A stretch of DNA of 64,000 bases, from NCBI GenBank assembly GCA_030247855.1, contig JAPDRN010000121.1, forward strand, positions 34,593-98,592. Direction: 5' to 3'. Shown piece by piece: positions 33,866 to 44,430 of this stretch; positions within the stretch are counted from its first letter, which is position 1, and each line of letters starts with the position of its first letter. Position numbers and translations under genes: made by a program. Source of the DNA: Knufia peltigerae. Its lineage: Eukaryota > Ascomycota > Eurotiomycetes > Chaetothyriales > Trichomeriaceae. Under the pieces are notes generated by a model. It searched no databases and was not told the origin of the DNA. It was given only the letters and a program-made list of their open reading frames with translations.

Positions 33866-35292
33866 TCAAGCGACTCCATTCGTGTGCGTGGCGGTGGTCC
33901 CGTTCGCAGAAGAAGCAGGCACGGGTATGGCGCCGCCCGGGGAAGTCGGTAACCGCGCCGTCAGGACCTCGACGCCGTCGTCGGTGACCAGCATCGTGTG
34001 CTCGAACTGCGCCGAGCGGCTGCCGTCCGAGGTGACGGCGGTCCAGTCGTCCGGCCACGTCTTGTCCTTGTGCTGGCCCAGGCAGATCATGGGCTCGATG
34101 GTGAAGGTCATGCCGGCCTTGCACTTGCCGACGGCCTTGTTCTTGCCGTAGTGCGGCACGTTGGGCGCGCAGTGGAACAGCGAGTTGATGCCGTGGCCGC
34201 AGTACGTCTTGACCACGCTGAGCTGCCGGGATCTGGCGTGCTTCTCGATGATGTCGCCAAAGTCGGCGATCTTGACCCCCGGCTTGACGTGCTCGATGGC
34301 CCTCTCCAGGCACTCCCGCGTCGTCTCCACGAGCCGCACGTTGTCCGGGTCCGCCCTGGCCTTGTCTCCGATGTAGTACGTCTCGTTCAGGTCCCCGTGG
34401 TACCCTTCGTGGTAGAGCGTGACGTCGATGTTCAGAATGTCCCCGTCCTGCAAGACCCGCTGGTCGGGTATGCCGTGGCAGATGACTTCGTTGGGCGAGG
34501 TGCAGACCGACTTTGGGAAATGGTTGTAGTTCAGAGGAGAAGGATATGACTATTCACCAGGTCAGATTTAGCAAGTGTATACACAACGCACACAAACCGA
34601 CGCAGTGTGCCATTGCCCGTTGGTTGCTTGCTCACCTTTCGTTCTATGCACGCATTGTGAACAATCTCGTCGATCTGGTCGGTTGTGACGCCAGGTTTGG
34701 CTGCGGCGGCAGCAATATCCAACACTTCTCTGGCCAGTCTGCACACCTTGCGCATCCCCGCGATGCCCTTTTCATCCAAGACTTGAATGTTGTTCTTGCG
34801 CACGTAGGGATATCTCGGGATGCCATCCTGTGACCACTCCGGGTGCGGTATCGACCTTGGGATCTCTCGCTTCGGCGACAGAGGATAAACGGGTCTCAGG
34901 GAGCCGGTAAAGGGATATGTGGGAAATGGATTAAAGTGGCCGCTTTCTGGATCAACTTTAGAAACGACACTCGGGACAAAGAAATTGCGCAGAGGATTCG
35001 TACTCTTGTGTAGCGTTTTGTGCTCGGCCTGGTTTTTTTTTCGTCGTTTTGGTTAGCATCACTCGTTCTCCATGGCATTCATGTTTCTAGTCTTTCTTCT
35101 GGTTTTGTTGAAACAACCAAAGAAGGACCGAGGGGGATATGTTCAGCCTACCCAACTCCGCTTAAAACATTCTTGTGAACAGAAGAAACTGTCAACTCCC
35201 ATTTCCTTGCACTTGGGGCACTGTAACGTCGACGCATCGTTGTCGCAATCCAGTCCCGGACATTTTCGAGGTTGCGCCGCTGCTTGATCCAT
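33866..35292 (-). CDS. MAP1: Methionine aminopeptidase 1
   Basis: Three exons, 35292-35152, 35028-34636 and 34549-33866, give 405 residues. The N-terminal zinc-finger exon reads CPGLDCDNDASTLQCPKCKEMG...FFCSQECFKRSW, the ribosome-associating finger of eukaryotic type 1 enzymes. The splice to AEHKTLHK restores the rest of the finger with its His residues. The peptidase domain has all metal ligands: DVTLYHEGYHGDLNET (two Asp), CGHGINSLFH (His), FTIEPMI (Glu) and QFEHTMLV (Glu). Function: co-translational removal of initiator Met in the cytosol. The C-terminus adds an Ala/Thr/Asn-rich tail of about 25 residues. GC content is higher in the last exon than in the neighbourhood. The gene is transcribed away from the U6 gene 420 bp upstream. 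Confidence 0.96.
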
Positions 35293-35686
35293 CTTGGATT
35301 TTGTTTCAAGACTGATTCTCGGACGGGTACTACTTATTTGCAGTGTTGGAATACTCGAGATTCTAGTTGTGACTTGACCAAGAAAAGGGCCGTTAGATAC
35401 GTCTCGGAGGGTTTTGGGGGTAGATTCACGGGTCCGCTGTCCAAATGGTGAGAAATACACTTGTCGAAAATATGTCAACAACAGTAAGAATCTAGAGGTA
35501 CTCCGTACTTCATTGATAGTGCACTTGAACTTTTGGATCTGCGCTGCACCCGCCTCAAGAATCTTAAAGCAGCAGTCAAATAGCCTTCATAAGAAAGCCC
35601 CGCCGTCCTATGGAGAAACCTAACACACAGTTAGCGTTGCGCTAGGGAGTGATTTGTGGGTCGATCACGTGAAATAAATCCCATCC
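35293..35686. other. Divergent spacer between MAP1 and U6 snRNA
   Basis: Carries an exact TACTCCGTA at 35499-35507. It should contain the MAP1 (Pol II) promoter and the upstream part of the U6 (Pol III) promoter. Confidence 0.55.
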
Positions 35687-35698
35687 TTATATTTTTAA
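35687..35698 (+). promoter_or_regulatory. TATA box of the U6 gene
   Basis: TTATATTTTTAA lies about 25 bp upstream of the inferred U6 start, the position of the TFIIIB-binding TATA in yeast SNR6. Confidence 0.7.
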
Positions 35699-35715
35699 GA
35701 GGTGCAAATTGTGCC

Positions 35716-35868
35716 GTCCTTCGGGACATTTGGTCAATTTGAAACGATACAGAGAAGGTTCGTGTCTCGCGCGAGAATTGTGTTTCTGGCATATAACTAA
35801 CTTCCAACAGATTAGCATGGCCCCTGCACTAAGGATGACACGCTTTTCAAAGAGTGCTACAAGTTTTT
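35716..35868 (+). ncRNA. U6 spliceosomal snRNA gene interrupted by an intron
   Basis: Exons at about 35716-35757 and 35811-35868 make an RNA of about 100 nt. Exon 1 starts with the stem GTCC-TTCG-GGAC, then ATTTGGTCAATTTGAAAC and GATACAGAGAAG, matching the 5' hairpin, the conserved central part and the ACAGAGA box of yeast and human U6. Exon 2 starts ATTAGCATGGCCCCTGC, then AAGGATGACACGC, the U4-pairing and internal stem-loop region. A U-rich tail follows and the T9 run at 35864-35872 is a Pol III terminator. The two blocks are contiguous in every intronless U6, so the 53 bp between them is an intron. The 5' end is placed by analogy to fission yeast U6. Function: catalytic core RNA of the spliceosome, pairing with U4 and U2 and the 5' splice site. 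Confidence 0.95.
35758..35810 (+). other. mRNA-type intron inside U6 snRNA
   Basis: 53 bp beginning GTTCGT and ending AACAG. A branch site ATAACTAAC lies about 15 bp before the end. The insertion point is between GAGAAG and ATTAGC, just after the ACAGAGA box. The exon/intron junction itself spells GGTTCGTGTCT, which matches a Pol III B box (GGTTCGANTCC) at 9 of 11 positions. Confidence 0.9.
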
Positions 35869-35893
35869 TTTTGGTTTTTCTGAGACCGATCTT

Positions 35894-35904
35894 GGTTCGA
35901 GTCG
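35894..35904 (+). promoter_or_regulatory. Downstream B-box of the U6 gene
   Basis: GGTTCGAGTCG matches the TFIIIC B-box consensus GGTTCGANTCC at all but the last position. It sits about 20 bp after the terminator. A B box downstream of the terminator is known for S. cerevisiae SNR6 (farther away). No tRNA structure surrounds it. Confidence 0.65.
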
Positions 35905-36620
35905 CAGAGAGATTAAGGATTTTTATTATTTTCTTCTCGATTCCCAATTGGGAAATAATCAGCTATGGCACAAGACCACCAGCAAGCCGCCCGAGAGTCT
36001 CCCATGCTGTCTGTCCGCCAGCTTACAAGTTTCAGTTGCTCTCCTTTTACCGTACGAGCGCATCGACTAGCGATGGTGACTGGCCTCTCGGTAAGTTGTC
36101 CTAGAGGTTTCTTCTCGTTAAGAAGGGGCCTTATCCTACTCGTCCCTTCCACTGCCCTTCTTTCCCAGACAACGCTCCTCTTCCCGAAGTTCACCATTAG
36201 CAGAACAAGCCCAGCTCAGACGAGTGAACCGCACTCCCTCTTTGCCTTCTGATTCACCATTGTAATGGTAACCGAGTCAATTCGCCCTTTCTCAACGACA
36301 AGGCGTCATCCTCGAACATGTAATGACGTGCAGTGATCTTGCCACCATATCAGTGACCATCTTTCAGGCATTGGTGCTAGGCAATGTAGTGCACTCATTA
36401 AGACGTTGTAGCGTTTATGCGTTCCGTACGAACCAAATGTGGGCTCTTGTGACCAGAAGTAGCGTCCATCCTGAGAGATTCGCGGATGCGTCGCCAGTAT
36501 CCAAAGCCTCGAATGCCGAATGGCCTGAATGCCTCGTGATGAAAATCCAACAGGAATGAAGACTGTATGTCCGGCAAGTAGATTGCCACTTATACGCGGC
36601 CTTGCCACGGGATGGCGCCT
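35905..36620. other. Intergenic region between U6 and bioF
   Basis: No gene supported. Open frames on both strands have no family features. Confidence 0.5.
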
Positions 36621-38030
36621 TTATATCTTTGCTATCAATTGTCTCTCCTGTAGTTTTGCCCGGCTGCTATCTACCTGCGCAGAGAGTTGTTGATTCGTGA
36701 TATCTGTTGCCTCCGGATGTGAAGCTTGCTTGTCGAGCCAGCCTCTCACACAAGCAACAAAGTTGTCGATCTGCTCCTTGGTGTTTCCCGAGTGAAGACA
36801 AACTCTGACTCGCTCAGTCCCTTGCGGCACCGTTGGCGCAACCACAGGACGGACAATAAATCCTGCGGCCTGGCAATGTGCCGCTAGAGATCGAGGATGC
36901 GTGCTCAGAATGGCGAAGATGGGTGATTCTGGACAAGTGTCTGGAAGGGTGACCACGGCTCTAGAATGATTGATGCTCGTTTGCGGTATTGCGGGACTTA
37001 GTGTCTGAAGTTGAGTGAACAGCTGGCTGATCAGATGATACATGTTTGCCGCAAGCTAGCATTGTCAGCATCGCAAATGGTAATCGAAGCATGATCTTAC
37101 AATATTCGCCTTGCCCCTTTGAAGCCAGGAATATGCTGTTTTAATCGCAACTAAGTTCGGGTAGGACATAAAAGTGGTATATATCAGGGGTCGAGCATAG
37201 TTGATCAAATAAAGCCGAATCACTGGAGAGCTCAAAATGATGGCTACACATGATTAGCACGTTTCAGTGTAGACCATAATTTACTCACCTCCATTGCATG
37301 CGAGAGCCTTGCCAAATGTATGGAGGCGGATGGAAACACGATTCTCGAGGCCGAGCTCACAGACTCTTCCAGATCCATTAGGGCCGTATAAGCCGGTGGC
37401 ATGGGCCTCATCGACTATGAGATGAGCGTTCTTGCTTGGGAACATTGCTTCCATGAGATCAACAATCTCCGTTAGAGGAGCCAAGTCCCCATCCATACTG
37501 TACACAGTTTCAACAGCAACGAAAATCGTTCGGCTCAAGTCCGTGGTAGCAATTGATTTCAGAACACGCTTGAGATCTGCCACGTCGTTATGCTTGAAAG
37601 GCAATTGTTGTTCCGCCCTACATTGTCTCATGCCGTCGTGGACACTGGCGTGGATGAGTTCGTCGTAGACGATGATATCCTTCTGAGAGGGAAGAAAGGC
37701 GAAGATGCTAACATTTGCATCGAAGCCTGAGTTCGTCAACAGGCCAGCTTCGGCACCGTGGAAAGCCGCAATCTCCTTTTCGAGCCTTTCAGCAACTTGT
37801 GAATTCCCGTCGAGGAGCCTTGATCCAGTAGAGCCCAACGGTGTCCGTATCTCGTTTAAGGCGCCCAGGTAGTCATCATGAAAGTCTCTGTTGGTCGACA
37901 AAGACAAAAAGTCATTTGACGAGAAGTCCACAGACCCAGGTGGGCTTGACTTCAAGGTGCGAAGCTTCGACTGAGCTCGACGTTTCTCTAAGAGTGTTGA
38001 AAGTCGTTGTTCCAGTGGGGACGGAGACAT
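36621..38030 (-). CDS. bioF: 8-amino-7-oxononanoate (KAPA) synthase
   Basis: Exons 38030-37289, 37243-37101 and 37055-36621 give 439 residues. This PLP enzyme of the alpha-oxoamine synthase family condenses pimeloyl-CoA (or thioester) with alanine in the first committed step of the biotin ring pathway. Motifs: VDFSSNDFLSLS near the N-terminus, TGSRLLDGNSQ, GLLTNSGFDANVS, the PLP Asp in LIVDEAHATGLYG and the Schiff-base Lys in HTFGKALACNG. The first intron cuts directly after this site, and splicing restores NGAIILSSPVIRLYLINYARPLIYTT. The C-terminus is RVRVCLHSGNTKEQID. The only ATG in a suitable place begins MSPSPLEQRL; farther upstream the frame opens with TTG. It lies head to head with bioDA. 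Fungal BioF proteins are often peroxisomal; the terminal residues KI here show no clear PTS1. Confidence 0.93.
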
Positions 38031-38441
38031 ATCGAGAGTAATCCGCCAGGTTTCGGCCGGGAGGTCGAGTGGGTCACGCTGTTCTCTCGACTTCTCACAT
38101 ATAAGTATGGGATCGTTCAGAGGACTGTTCAGCAGATATCGCAAGCTTCTTCAAAATTCCAAAAGGCCGGCAACCTGTACATGGAGATGATCAGAGAAAA
38201 TGTTGGGCCAGCAAACGGCCGTCGATGTCTAGAGGAGAAGCCGACAAAGGAAGAAGGTCAGGCGAGCTAGCCTCGGTTAATCGCCAATCAGAGGATCGGG
38301 CTGTTCCGGAGATCTGAGTCTAGAGGCTTGGCAGGGACAAAACTTCTTAAGGTGCATCGATATCGGACAGTAAGGCCCGCGACTCTTCTCACCGTTTGAC
38401 TCATTTAGAGAAGACTCAACGTGCTCAGTTGGTCATTCGGG
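38031..38441. promoter_or_regulatory. Bidirectional promoter of the biotin genes
   Basis: 411 bp separate the bioF and bioDA start codons and must contain both promoters. No TATA box or named operator is obvious to me. Co-regulation is inferred from the arrangement. Confidence 0.6.
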
Positions 38442-41116
38442 ATGCTTTGGCGAGACCTGAAGGCGTGGCAGGTCTACGGTGCCAACACCGACGTCGGCAA
38501 GACCATCATCTCGACAGTCTTGTGTCGAGCTTTACAACGCCGAGCATCGCCGAATGGTTTGCTCTATCTCAAGCCCGTCTCCACTGGCCCTCAGGCCGAG
38601 GCTGATGACAGGTAAGCGAGGAATTTCATATTCACCGAGTTACGTACGGCTCACCCACGCGGGTTACAGACATATCAGACATTTTGTACCTGGAATAGTG
38701 TCGAAATGTATTTCTCAATTCTCCAAGCCTCTGAGTCCGCATATCGCCGCTCAATTGGATGGGGGTAGCTCGGTATGAGTCCCAATCATCGACTGTGGGT
38801 GACATGATCCTGTACTGACGAGAACGTCTCCAGATACCAACGTCTGACCGGCAGATTGTCAAGCAAGTGAAGAGCCTGCTGTCCCAACACAGTCAAGCTG
38901 GAGGACGATATGTCGTTGTCGAAACAGCTGGAGGGGTCCTCTCCCCTGGTCCCTCGGGCTCAGTGCAAGCAGACCTGTATCGACCACTTCGGCTACCGAC
39001 GCTTCTAATCGGAGACAGCAAGCTGGGAGGGATAGGCACCACCATTTCCGCCTTCGAGTCCCTGCACGTTCGAGGCTATGATCTCGACTCGCTGATTCTG
39101 TTCGACGACCCGACGTGGGGCAACTATGGCTACCTTGAGAGGCACTTTTCGAAACATGGCATTCCCACCGTCGCCCTTCCATTGCCACCAGCTCGACGAC
39201 CCGATCCCAAGGACGACGAGGCGGTCCTGTCAGACTACTACCAAGAGTGCTCCGAGTCATCGACCGTCAACAACCTGATCAACGACCTCCACCAGAAGCA
39301 CTTTTCTCGCATCTCCAAGCTGACGTCCATGCCCGCCCAAGCCGAGGCGGTCATCTGGCACCCCTTCCGCCAGCACAGCATCCCTCACAACATCATCGCC
39401 ATCGACTCCGCATACGGCGACCACTTCCAAGCCTACAACGCGGAATCAGACTCGGCACTGACGACCACCCCAGCCGGTCCGTCCAAAGGGCTGACACCCC
39501 TGGCCACTCAGGCACCGGCCGATCCCCTCTTGACTCCTCTGTTCGACGCCTCGGCATCGTGGTGGACACAGGGCCTCGGCCACGGCAACCCGGACATCTC
39601 CCTGGCGGCCGCCCACGCAGCGGGACGGTACGGACACGTCATGTTCGCGCACGCCGTCCACGAGCCGGGTCTCGACATATCCTACAACCTCCTCTCGACG
39701 TTGCAGAACCCGCGCCTCTCGCGCGTCTTCTTCACCGACAACGGCAGCACCGGCATGGAAGTTGCCGTCAAGATGGCCCTGCGTGCCTCGAGTCAACGCT
39801 ACGGCTGGTCCAAAGATGACGGCACCGGCGGCGAATCCCCCGTCGCCATCCTCGGTCTGCAGGGGAGCTACCACGGCGACACGATCGGGGTCATGAACTG
39901 CTCCGAGCCAAATGTGTACAACGAGAAGGTCGACTGGCACCAGCCCTGGGGACACTGGTTCGAGCCCCCGTCGCTTCTCATGCGCAAGGGCAGATGGGAA
40001 CTCACGATCCCCGAAGAGATGGCACCTGGCCAGACGGTCCAAGACTTTGACAGCCTCACGTCCATTTTTGATTTCGAGTCTCGCGGGGCCGACGCGACCC
40101 GGTACGAACAGCACATCAAGTCCGTCTTGACGAAACTGGTCAAGGAGCAAGGCAAACGCTTCGGCGCGCTCATCATGGAACCACTCCTGATGGGCGCGGG
40201 GGGCATGATCTTCGTCGACCCCTTGTTCCAACGTACCCTTATCACCACGATCCGATCGAACCCTGACCTCATTGGCACCCCTGTATCTTCGTCGTCATCG
40301 TCGTCGTCGTCAGACGACGGTACAGACTGGTCCGGTCTACCCTTGATCGCCGATGAGGTCTTCACGGGTCTTTATCGTCTCGGTCGACCCAGTTCCTCAA
40401 CCTTCTTGTCCTCCCCGTCTGCGTCTGCCCCTGTGTCTGCGTCTGCCCCTGTGTCTGCGTCCACATCGTACACGACCCTCGCCCCCGACATCTCGGTCCA
40501 CGCCAAACTCCTGACCGCCGGACTCCTTCCCCTCGCGCTGACGACGGCCAGCGAATCCATCTTCCGCACGTTCTTATCCGACTCCAAGACCGATGCCCTC
40601 CTGCACGGCCACTCTTACACCGCGCACCCGATAGGCTGCATGGTCGCGAACAAGGCCCTCGCCGAGTACAACAGACTGGACACCGACGGCTCGTGGGACG
40701 AGTTCAAACGGCCATGGTCGAGCTCCTCGCCATCACAGTCGTCCAGCAGTAGCCCCCAACCTGCCGCCGCCTCAGCCTCAACCTCGGCCCCTTCGAATCC
40801 TCTGCCTGGATACCCTGTTTATTCATTCTTTCCTCCCACCCTCCTGGACACGCTGTCCCATCACCCCAAATTGGCAGGCTGTTTCGCACTCGGGACTGTT
40901 CTCGTGCTTAAACTGGCATCTGAAGGGTCTGGTTATAATTCAACCGCCACAGCGTCATTGCAATCCCGATTACTTACCACCCTGGACGAAGATGGATGTG
41001 GTATACACTCTCGTGTCCTGGGAAATGTCATATATTTTATGACGAGTTTGACCACAACGTCTGACCAGGTCGAGAGACTGGGTCGAACTATCTTGCAGGC
41101 TTTGGAACATGAATAG
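38442..41116 (+). CDS. bioDA: Bifunctional dethiobiotin synthetase / DAPA aminotransferase
   Basis: Exons 38442-38611, 38670-38772 and 38834-41116 give 851 residues. The first third is dethiobiotin synthetase: P-loop YGANTDVGKTI, YLKPVSTGP, SPHIAAQLDG, the VVETAGGVLSPGPSG loop and LIGDSKLGGIGTT. The rest is a class III aminotransferase: WWTQGLGHGNPDISLAAA, GRYGHVMFAHAVHEP, TDNGSTGMEVAVKMALR, GSYHGDTIGVM, IADEVFTGLYRLG (PLP Asp) and HAKLLTAGLLPLALT (Schiff-base Lys). It converts KAPA to DAPA with S-adenosylmethionine and DAPA to dethiobiotin. The order D-A matches plant BIO3-BIO1 and Aspergillus bioDA. The aminotransferase half carries low-complexity Ser/Ala inserts at about 40290-40320, 40405-40470 and 40710-40795, including an 18-bp tandem repeat. 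Biotin synthase (bioB) is not in the window. Confidence 0.95.
40421..40456 (+). repeat. 18-bp tandem duplication inside bioDA
   Basis: Two exact copies of GCGTCTGCCCCTGTGTCT encode ASAPVS twice. They lie between the PLP-Asp and PLP-Lys segments of the aminotransferase domain. Confidence 0.85.
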
Positions 41117-41502
41117 ACAACTGGGCTTCTCCATTCAGATCCTGTTCTTTGCACTAAATGATTGAAAATCAAAGGCTTCGTCATTGTGATACACGTCTGG
41201 TCTGTCACTCAACCTGAAACAGGACCATCATCTCAACGAGGGAGCACCTTTGCGGCTGGAGAAATCTTGCTCTATCGACACTATTAATCCATCCTGTGAT
41301 TGGTCGGATAGTACATAAAAATATCTCTTTGCAGAAGGCTCAGCCAGGCATCCTTTAGTTCATCGCTCTATTGACGCCTTTGATCTACAGGCCCCTTAAA
41401 TGAAGGTGCCATCAGAAACTGCCCAAGTCATATGCCCCAGTTGCGTCTTATCAACCGTTCCGTGTCCTTGCCCTTGCCCTTCCCATGCTCACAAGACTCC
41501 TT
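41117..41502. other. Intergenic region between convergent genes
   Basis: Three-prime regions of bioDA and the F-box gene. Nothing else seen. Confidence 0.5.
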
Positions 41503-44430
41503 TTAGTTCAATCCATCGTCTTGTTGAACATTATAAACAAGACCATTCTCGCTAACATACATCATTTTCTTTCGGCAATTCAGAGGCGTATAAATGCTGT
41601 GCAACACCGCTCGCCCACTCTTGTAGAAAATCCAGACCGAAAGTCCCTCACCTTCAGTCTGAACAGCAAGGTCGTCAACCAAGTCGTTCTCAACCTTGGC
41701 AATTACGGCGCCGTTGATATGTAAAGGAAGGCCTCCCGAAGAGAAAGAATCAGGCAGCGCTTCCTTTCCGTTACGAGTTTCAACTGACCTGTTTGGCCGG
41801 CTGCTCATGTGAGTGTCCATCAAGAGGTCACTTTGCCCGAAGGCTCCGGCGGTCTCGCTCGACATGTCTGTTACACTAGACGCCTCCTTCATACCACTGA
41901 AGACATCAGATGGAATGTTATACAGTACAATTTGACCATCATTATAGACTGCGACAAGACGCAAGCCCCAATCAAGCGCTTTCCCAGCCGCGTACCGTAA
42001 TGGTGAGCAATATCTGCCATCTGGGTGGGGTGGAGGAGCGAATATGACTTTCCTGACGAGCTTTGTCGATCCCCCAGGAGGTGCGTCACTTCCCAAACAC
42101 AACATTCCACTGTCCGGATCTGTGAAGAGTGTATGGGAGCCATCGCTGACTGGCACACCGCGATAGTGGTCACAGTCAACCGCACGCAAGACACCTTGCA
42201 TTTCTTCCCTACGCTGGCGTGATTGCGAGGCTGGCCGATCTGAGTGTGGACTTGCATCAATTGGAAATGGTAGACCGCCAAAGAAGAAACGAGTCAAGCT
42301 TTGCCGACGTCCACGAGTTACCGGAGTGGACCAATATTTCCATTTAGCAGGTGTGCTCTCGCGTCGGATTAACTGCGTGGCAACTGAATCTGGACCTGCA
42401 GGGCTTGAGATCAAACGGAGTCTCTTTCTCGAATCAACGCCTGTCCGTGGTGGCTGAAAATACAGGCAGTCGCTGGGAACTGCGAGTGGGAACCATCGAT
42501 TCAGACTACCACCAGTAATTGCATCAACCCAATACAACTCGATGCCCATCTGACAACCGTACGCAACGCAGCTTCGGTTTGGGCATATAGCCACGCTTCG
42601 CGGAAGATCATCTGGGCTGCCTATATTGGCGTGCACAGCTGTTGGTCGAGTCCTGATGGAGATTCCAAAGTGGACTGCGTGTCGGCCATCAGGTCCTAAA
42701 TCGCCAGAGTCTCCAAGTTCATCCAAGCCAGAGATCTCTTGCTACGACGATGGCGGGCTTGGAATAAATGAGGTCCCAGTATTCGTGGCGAGCATTGACA
42801 GTACTCTCGCGGGATATGGTCCGCCTTCCGAGACGACCGACTCCTCGGAGAGATTTCGCAGGTCTCGAGGAGTCGGCTGTGCATAAAAGCTTGTCGCTGC
42901 ATCTTGTACAACTGTCTTCATCCCGAGGTCAATTGAATCGCCTGGAGGATTGCAGTAATCCATTTTTGAGAGCGTTCCAAGAAGGTCCCACAACATGCCT
43001 ACACGGCCTGAGAGCAAGGCAGCCACTGAACACCTCCCACAGGTGGTGTCCATGCTAACTTTCAGCACTTCGCTCCCAGCAACCATTCGGGTGACTGGAA
43101 AGACCGATCCGCCCGGTACAAATATATCGTACAATGTGATTTCCTCACCAGAGACAACCAAGAGAAACTTGCCACAAGTTGAGACAGTAAATCGAGATCG
43201 TCCAGAACATGCATTCTGAAGAATTCTTGAAAAGTCAATCTCCCCAGTGACCGACAATCTTGAATGTAATTCATTTTTGTTGGTCAATGGAGGTCCGCCT
43301 CTCCAATTGGGAGAAATTCTGCTCTCTGTGGCCAACCTTTTGGAATATATCCATTCCTGATTGATGCTGTGACCGTTATCTTCTGACCTGGAAAGACTGC
43401 CGCTACTGGATCTTAAAGGCATCAGATCTCGTCGTAGTTGCAGATCAGCGTCCAGAGCAAGTTGACAAAAACTAGCCTTGGCGATTGGATCTTGAACACT
43501 GCGATCCAAACTGGCCAAGTACCACTCTCTGCATGTATGACGCGCAGCGTCAAAACCAGAGGGAAGTAAGTATGAATAGATATGTTGCACTACTTCTCGC
43601 GGTAAACGAAAGACAACCGGGACCTTGGGAAAAGGCAGTGCTGTATTCCATAGTCGACAGACCAAACGAAGAGCTTTGTATTCTTCAGAGGACAGGAAAC
43701 GTAATATGTCGGAGACGATTGAGGGTGGAAGAAGACCATTTCTGGGAACGTCTCGATCGAAGGTGAAGCTGGGAGAAGACAACGATGGCAGAAGTACTGC
43801 ATGAGATAAGTCTTCAAGCGGTAGAACGTTCTCTTGGTTATAATGAACAAAAGTAAGACCGGGCAATCGAGCGAGCGTGTCTCGATGTCCTGGGAAGGCA
43901 TTCTGGCGGAGATAAACAGAAGTATCTGATGAGGCGGATGTCCGTCTTGATGAAACAATGCCTTCACCAAAGGGGTTGAGGAAAGCAGGATCTTGGTCTG
44001 CGGAGACCTGTTGAGACCTCAAGTCTTCACCTGATGAAGACTGCAACCGTGACTGATGGGTAAGGTGTGACCATTGCATCGAGGAAGCGGGCTGGTTTCT
44101 CGAAGTCAAGAAGAGCATATCGTCTGTATCATCGGAGGCACCATCCAATGTTTTTATCATCATGGAATTCTTCTGGATGCTTGGTATCTGCTCCTGCTCA
44201 TGGACCCGTAGGCTGCTCCGTGTGGACTTTTGAGGCTTGGAAAGACCGCAGGCTTCCGGCTGAAAGTTGTCCTGCGTACATTTTCGAGCGGACACTAAAG
44301 CAGGGTGCTTGAAGTCCCAAGTCGACATAATGTAGTAGGGCCATCTGACAGGATATGACGTGGCAATTGAAAGAGTGAGAGATGGTGCATGCACCCATCG
44401 CTGAGCAGGGTCTTGAACGCTGAGAAACAT
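41503..44430 (-). CDS. F-box protein with long C-terminal domain
   Basis: I read this as one gene of 954 residues with a single in-frame intron at 42804-42742 (63 nt, GTACTG...TAG). The intron's last three bases are an in-frame TAG, so an unspliced reading looks like two separate genes. The N-terminal third is polar and Ser-rich. Near the middle are two F-box-like segments: LPPSIVSDILRFLSSEEYKALRLVCRLWNTAL and LPREVVQHIYSYLLPSGFDAARHTCREWYLASLD. Beyond it, FTVSTCGKFLLVVSGEEITLYDIF and PRSVAICPNRSCVAYGCQMGIELYWVD resemble beta-propeller blades. From memory, fungal homologs continue through this junction. The region begins with GTG upstream, so the first ATG is 44430 (MFLSVQDPAQRW); 44328 (MSTWDFKHPAL) is an alternative start. 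Probable SCF ubiquitin-ligase adaptor; target unknown. Confidence 0.78.

Noticed and set aside
38031..38144. N-terminal extension of bioF beginning upstream of MSPSPLEQ.
   Set aside because: The extension starts at TTG and has no ATG; the ATG at 38030 fits the family start.
39446..40231. Minus-strand 261-codon frame inside bioDA.
   Set aside because: Antisense shadow of a conserved aminotransferase exon with high GC at third positions.
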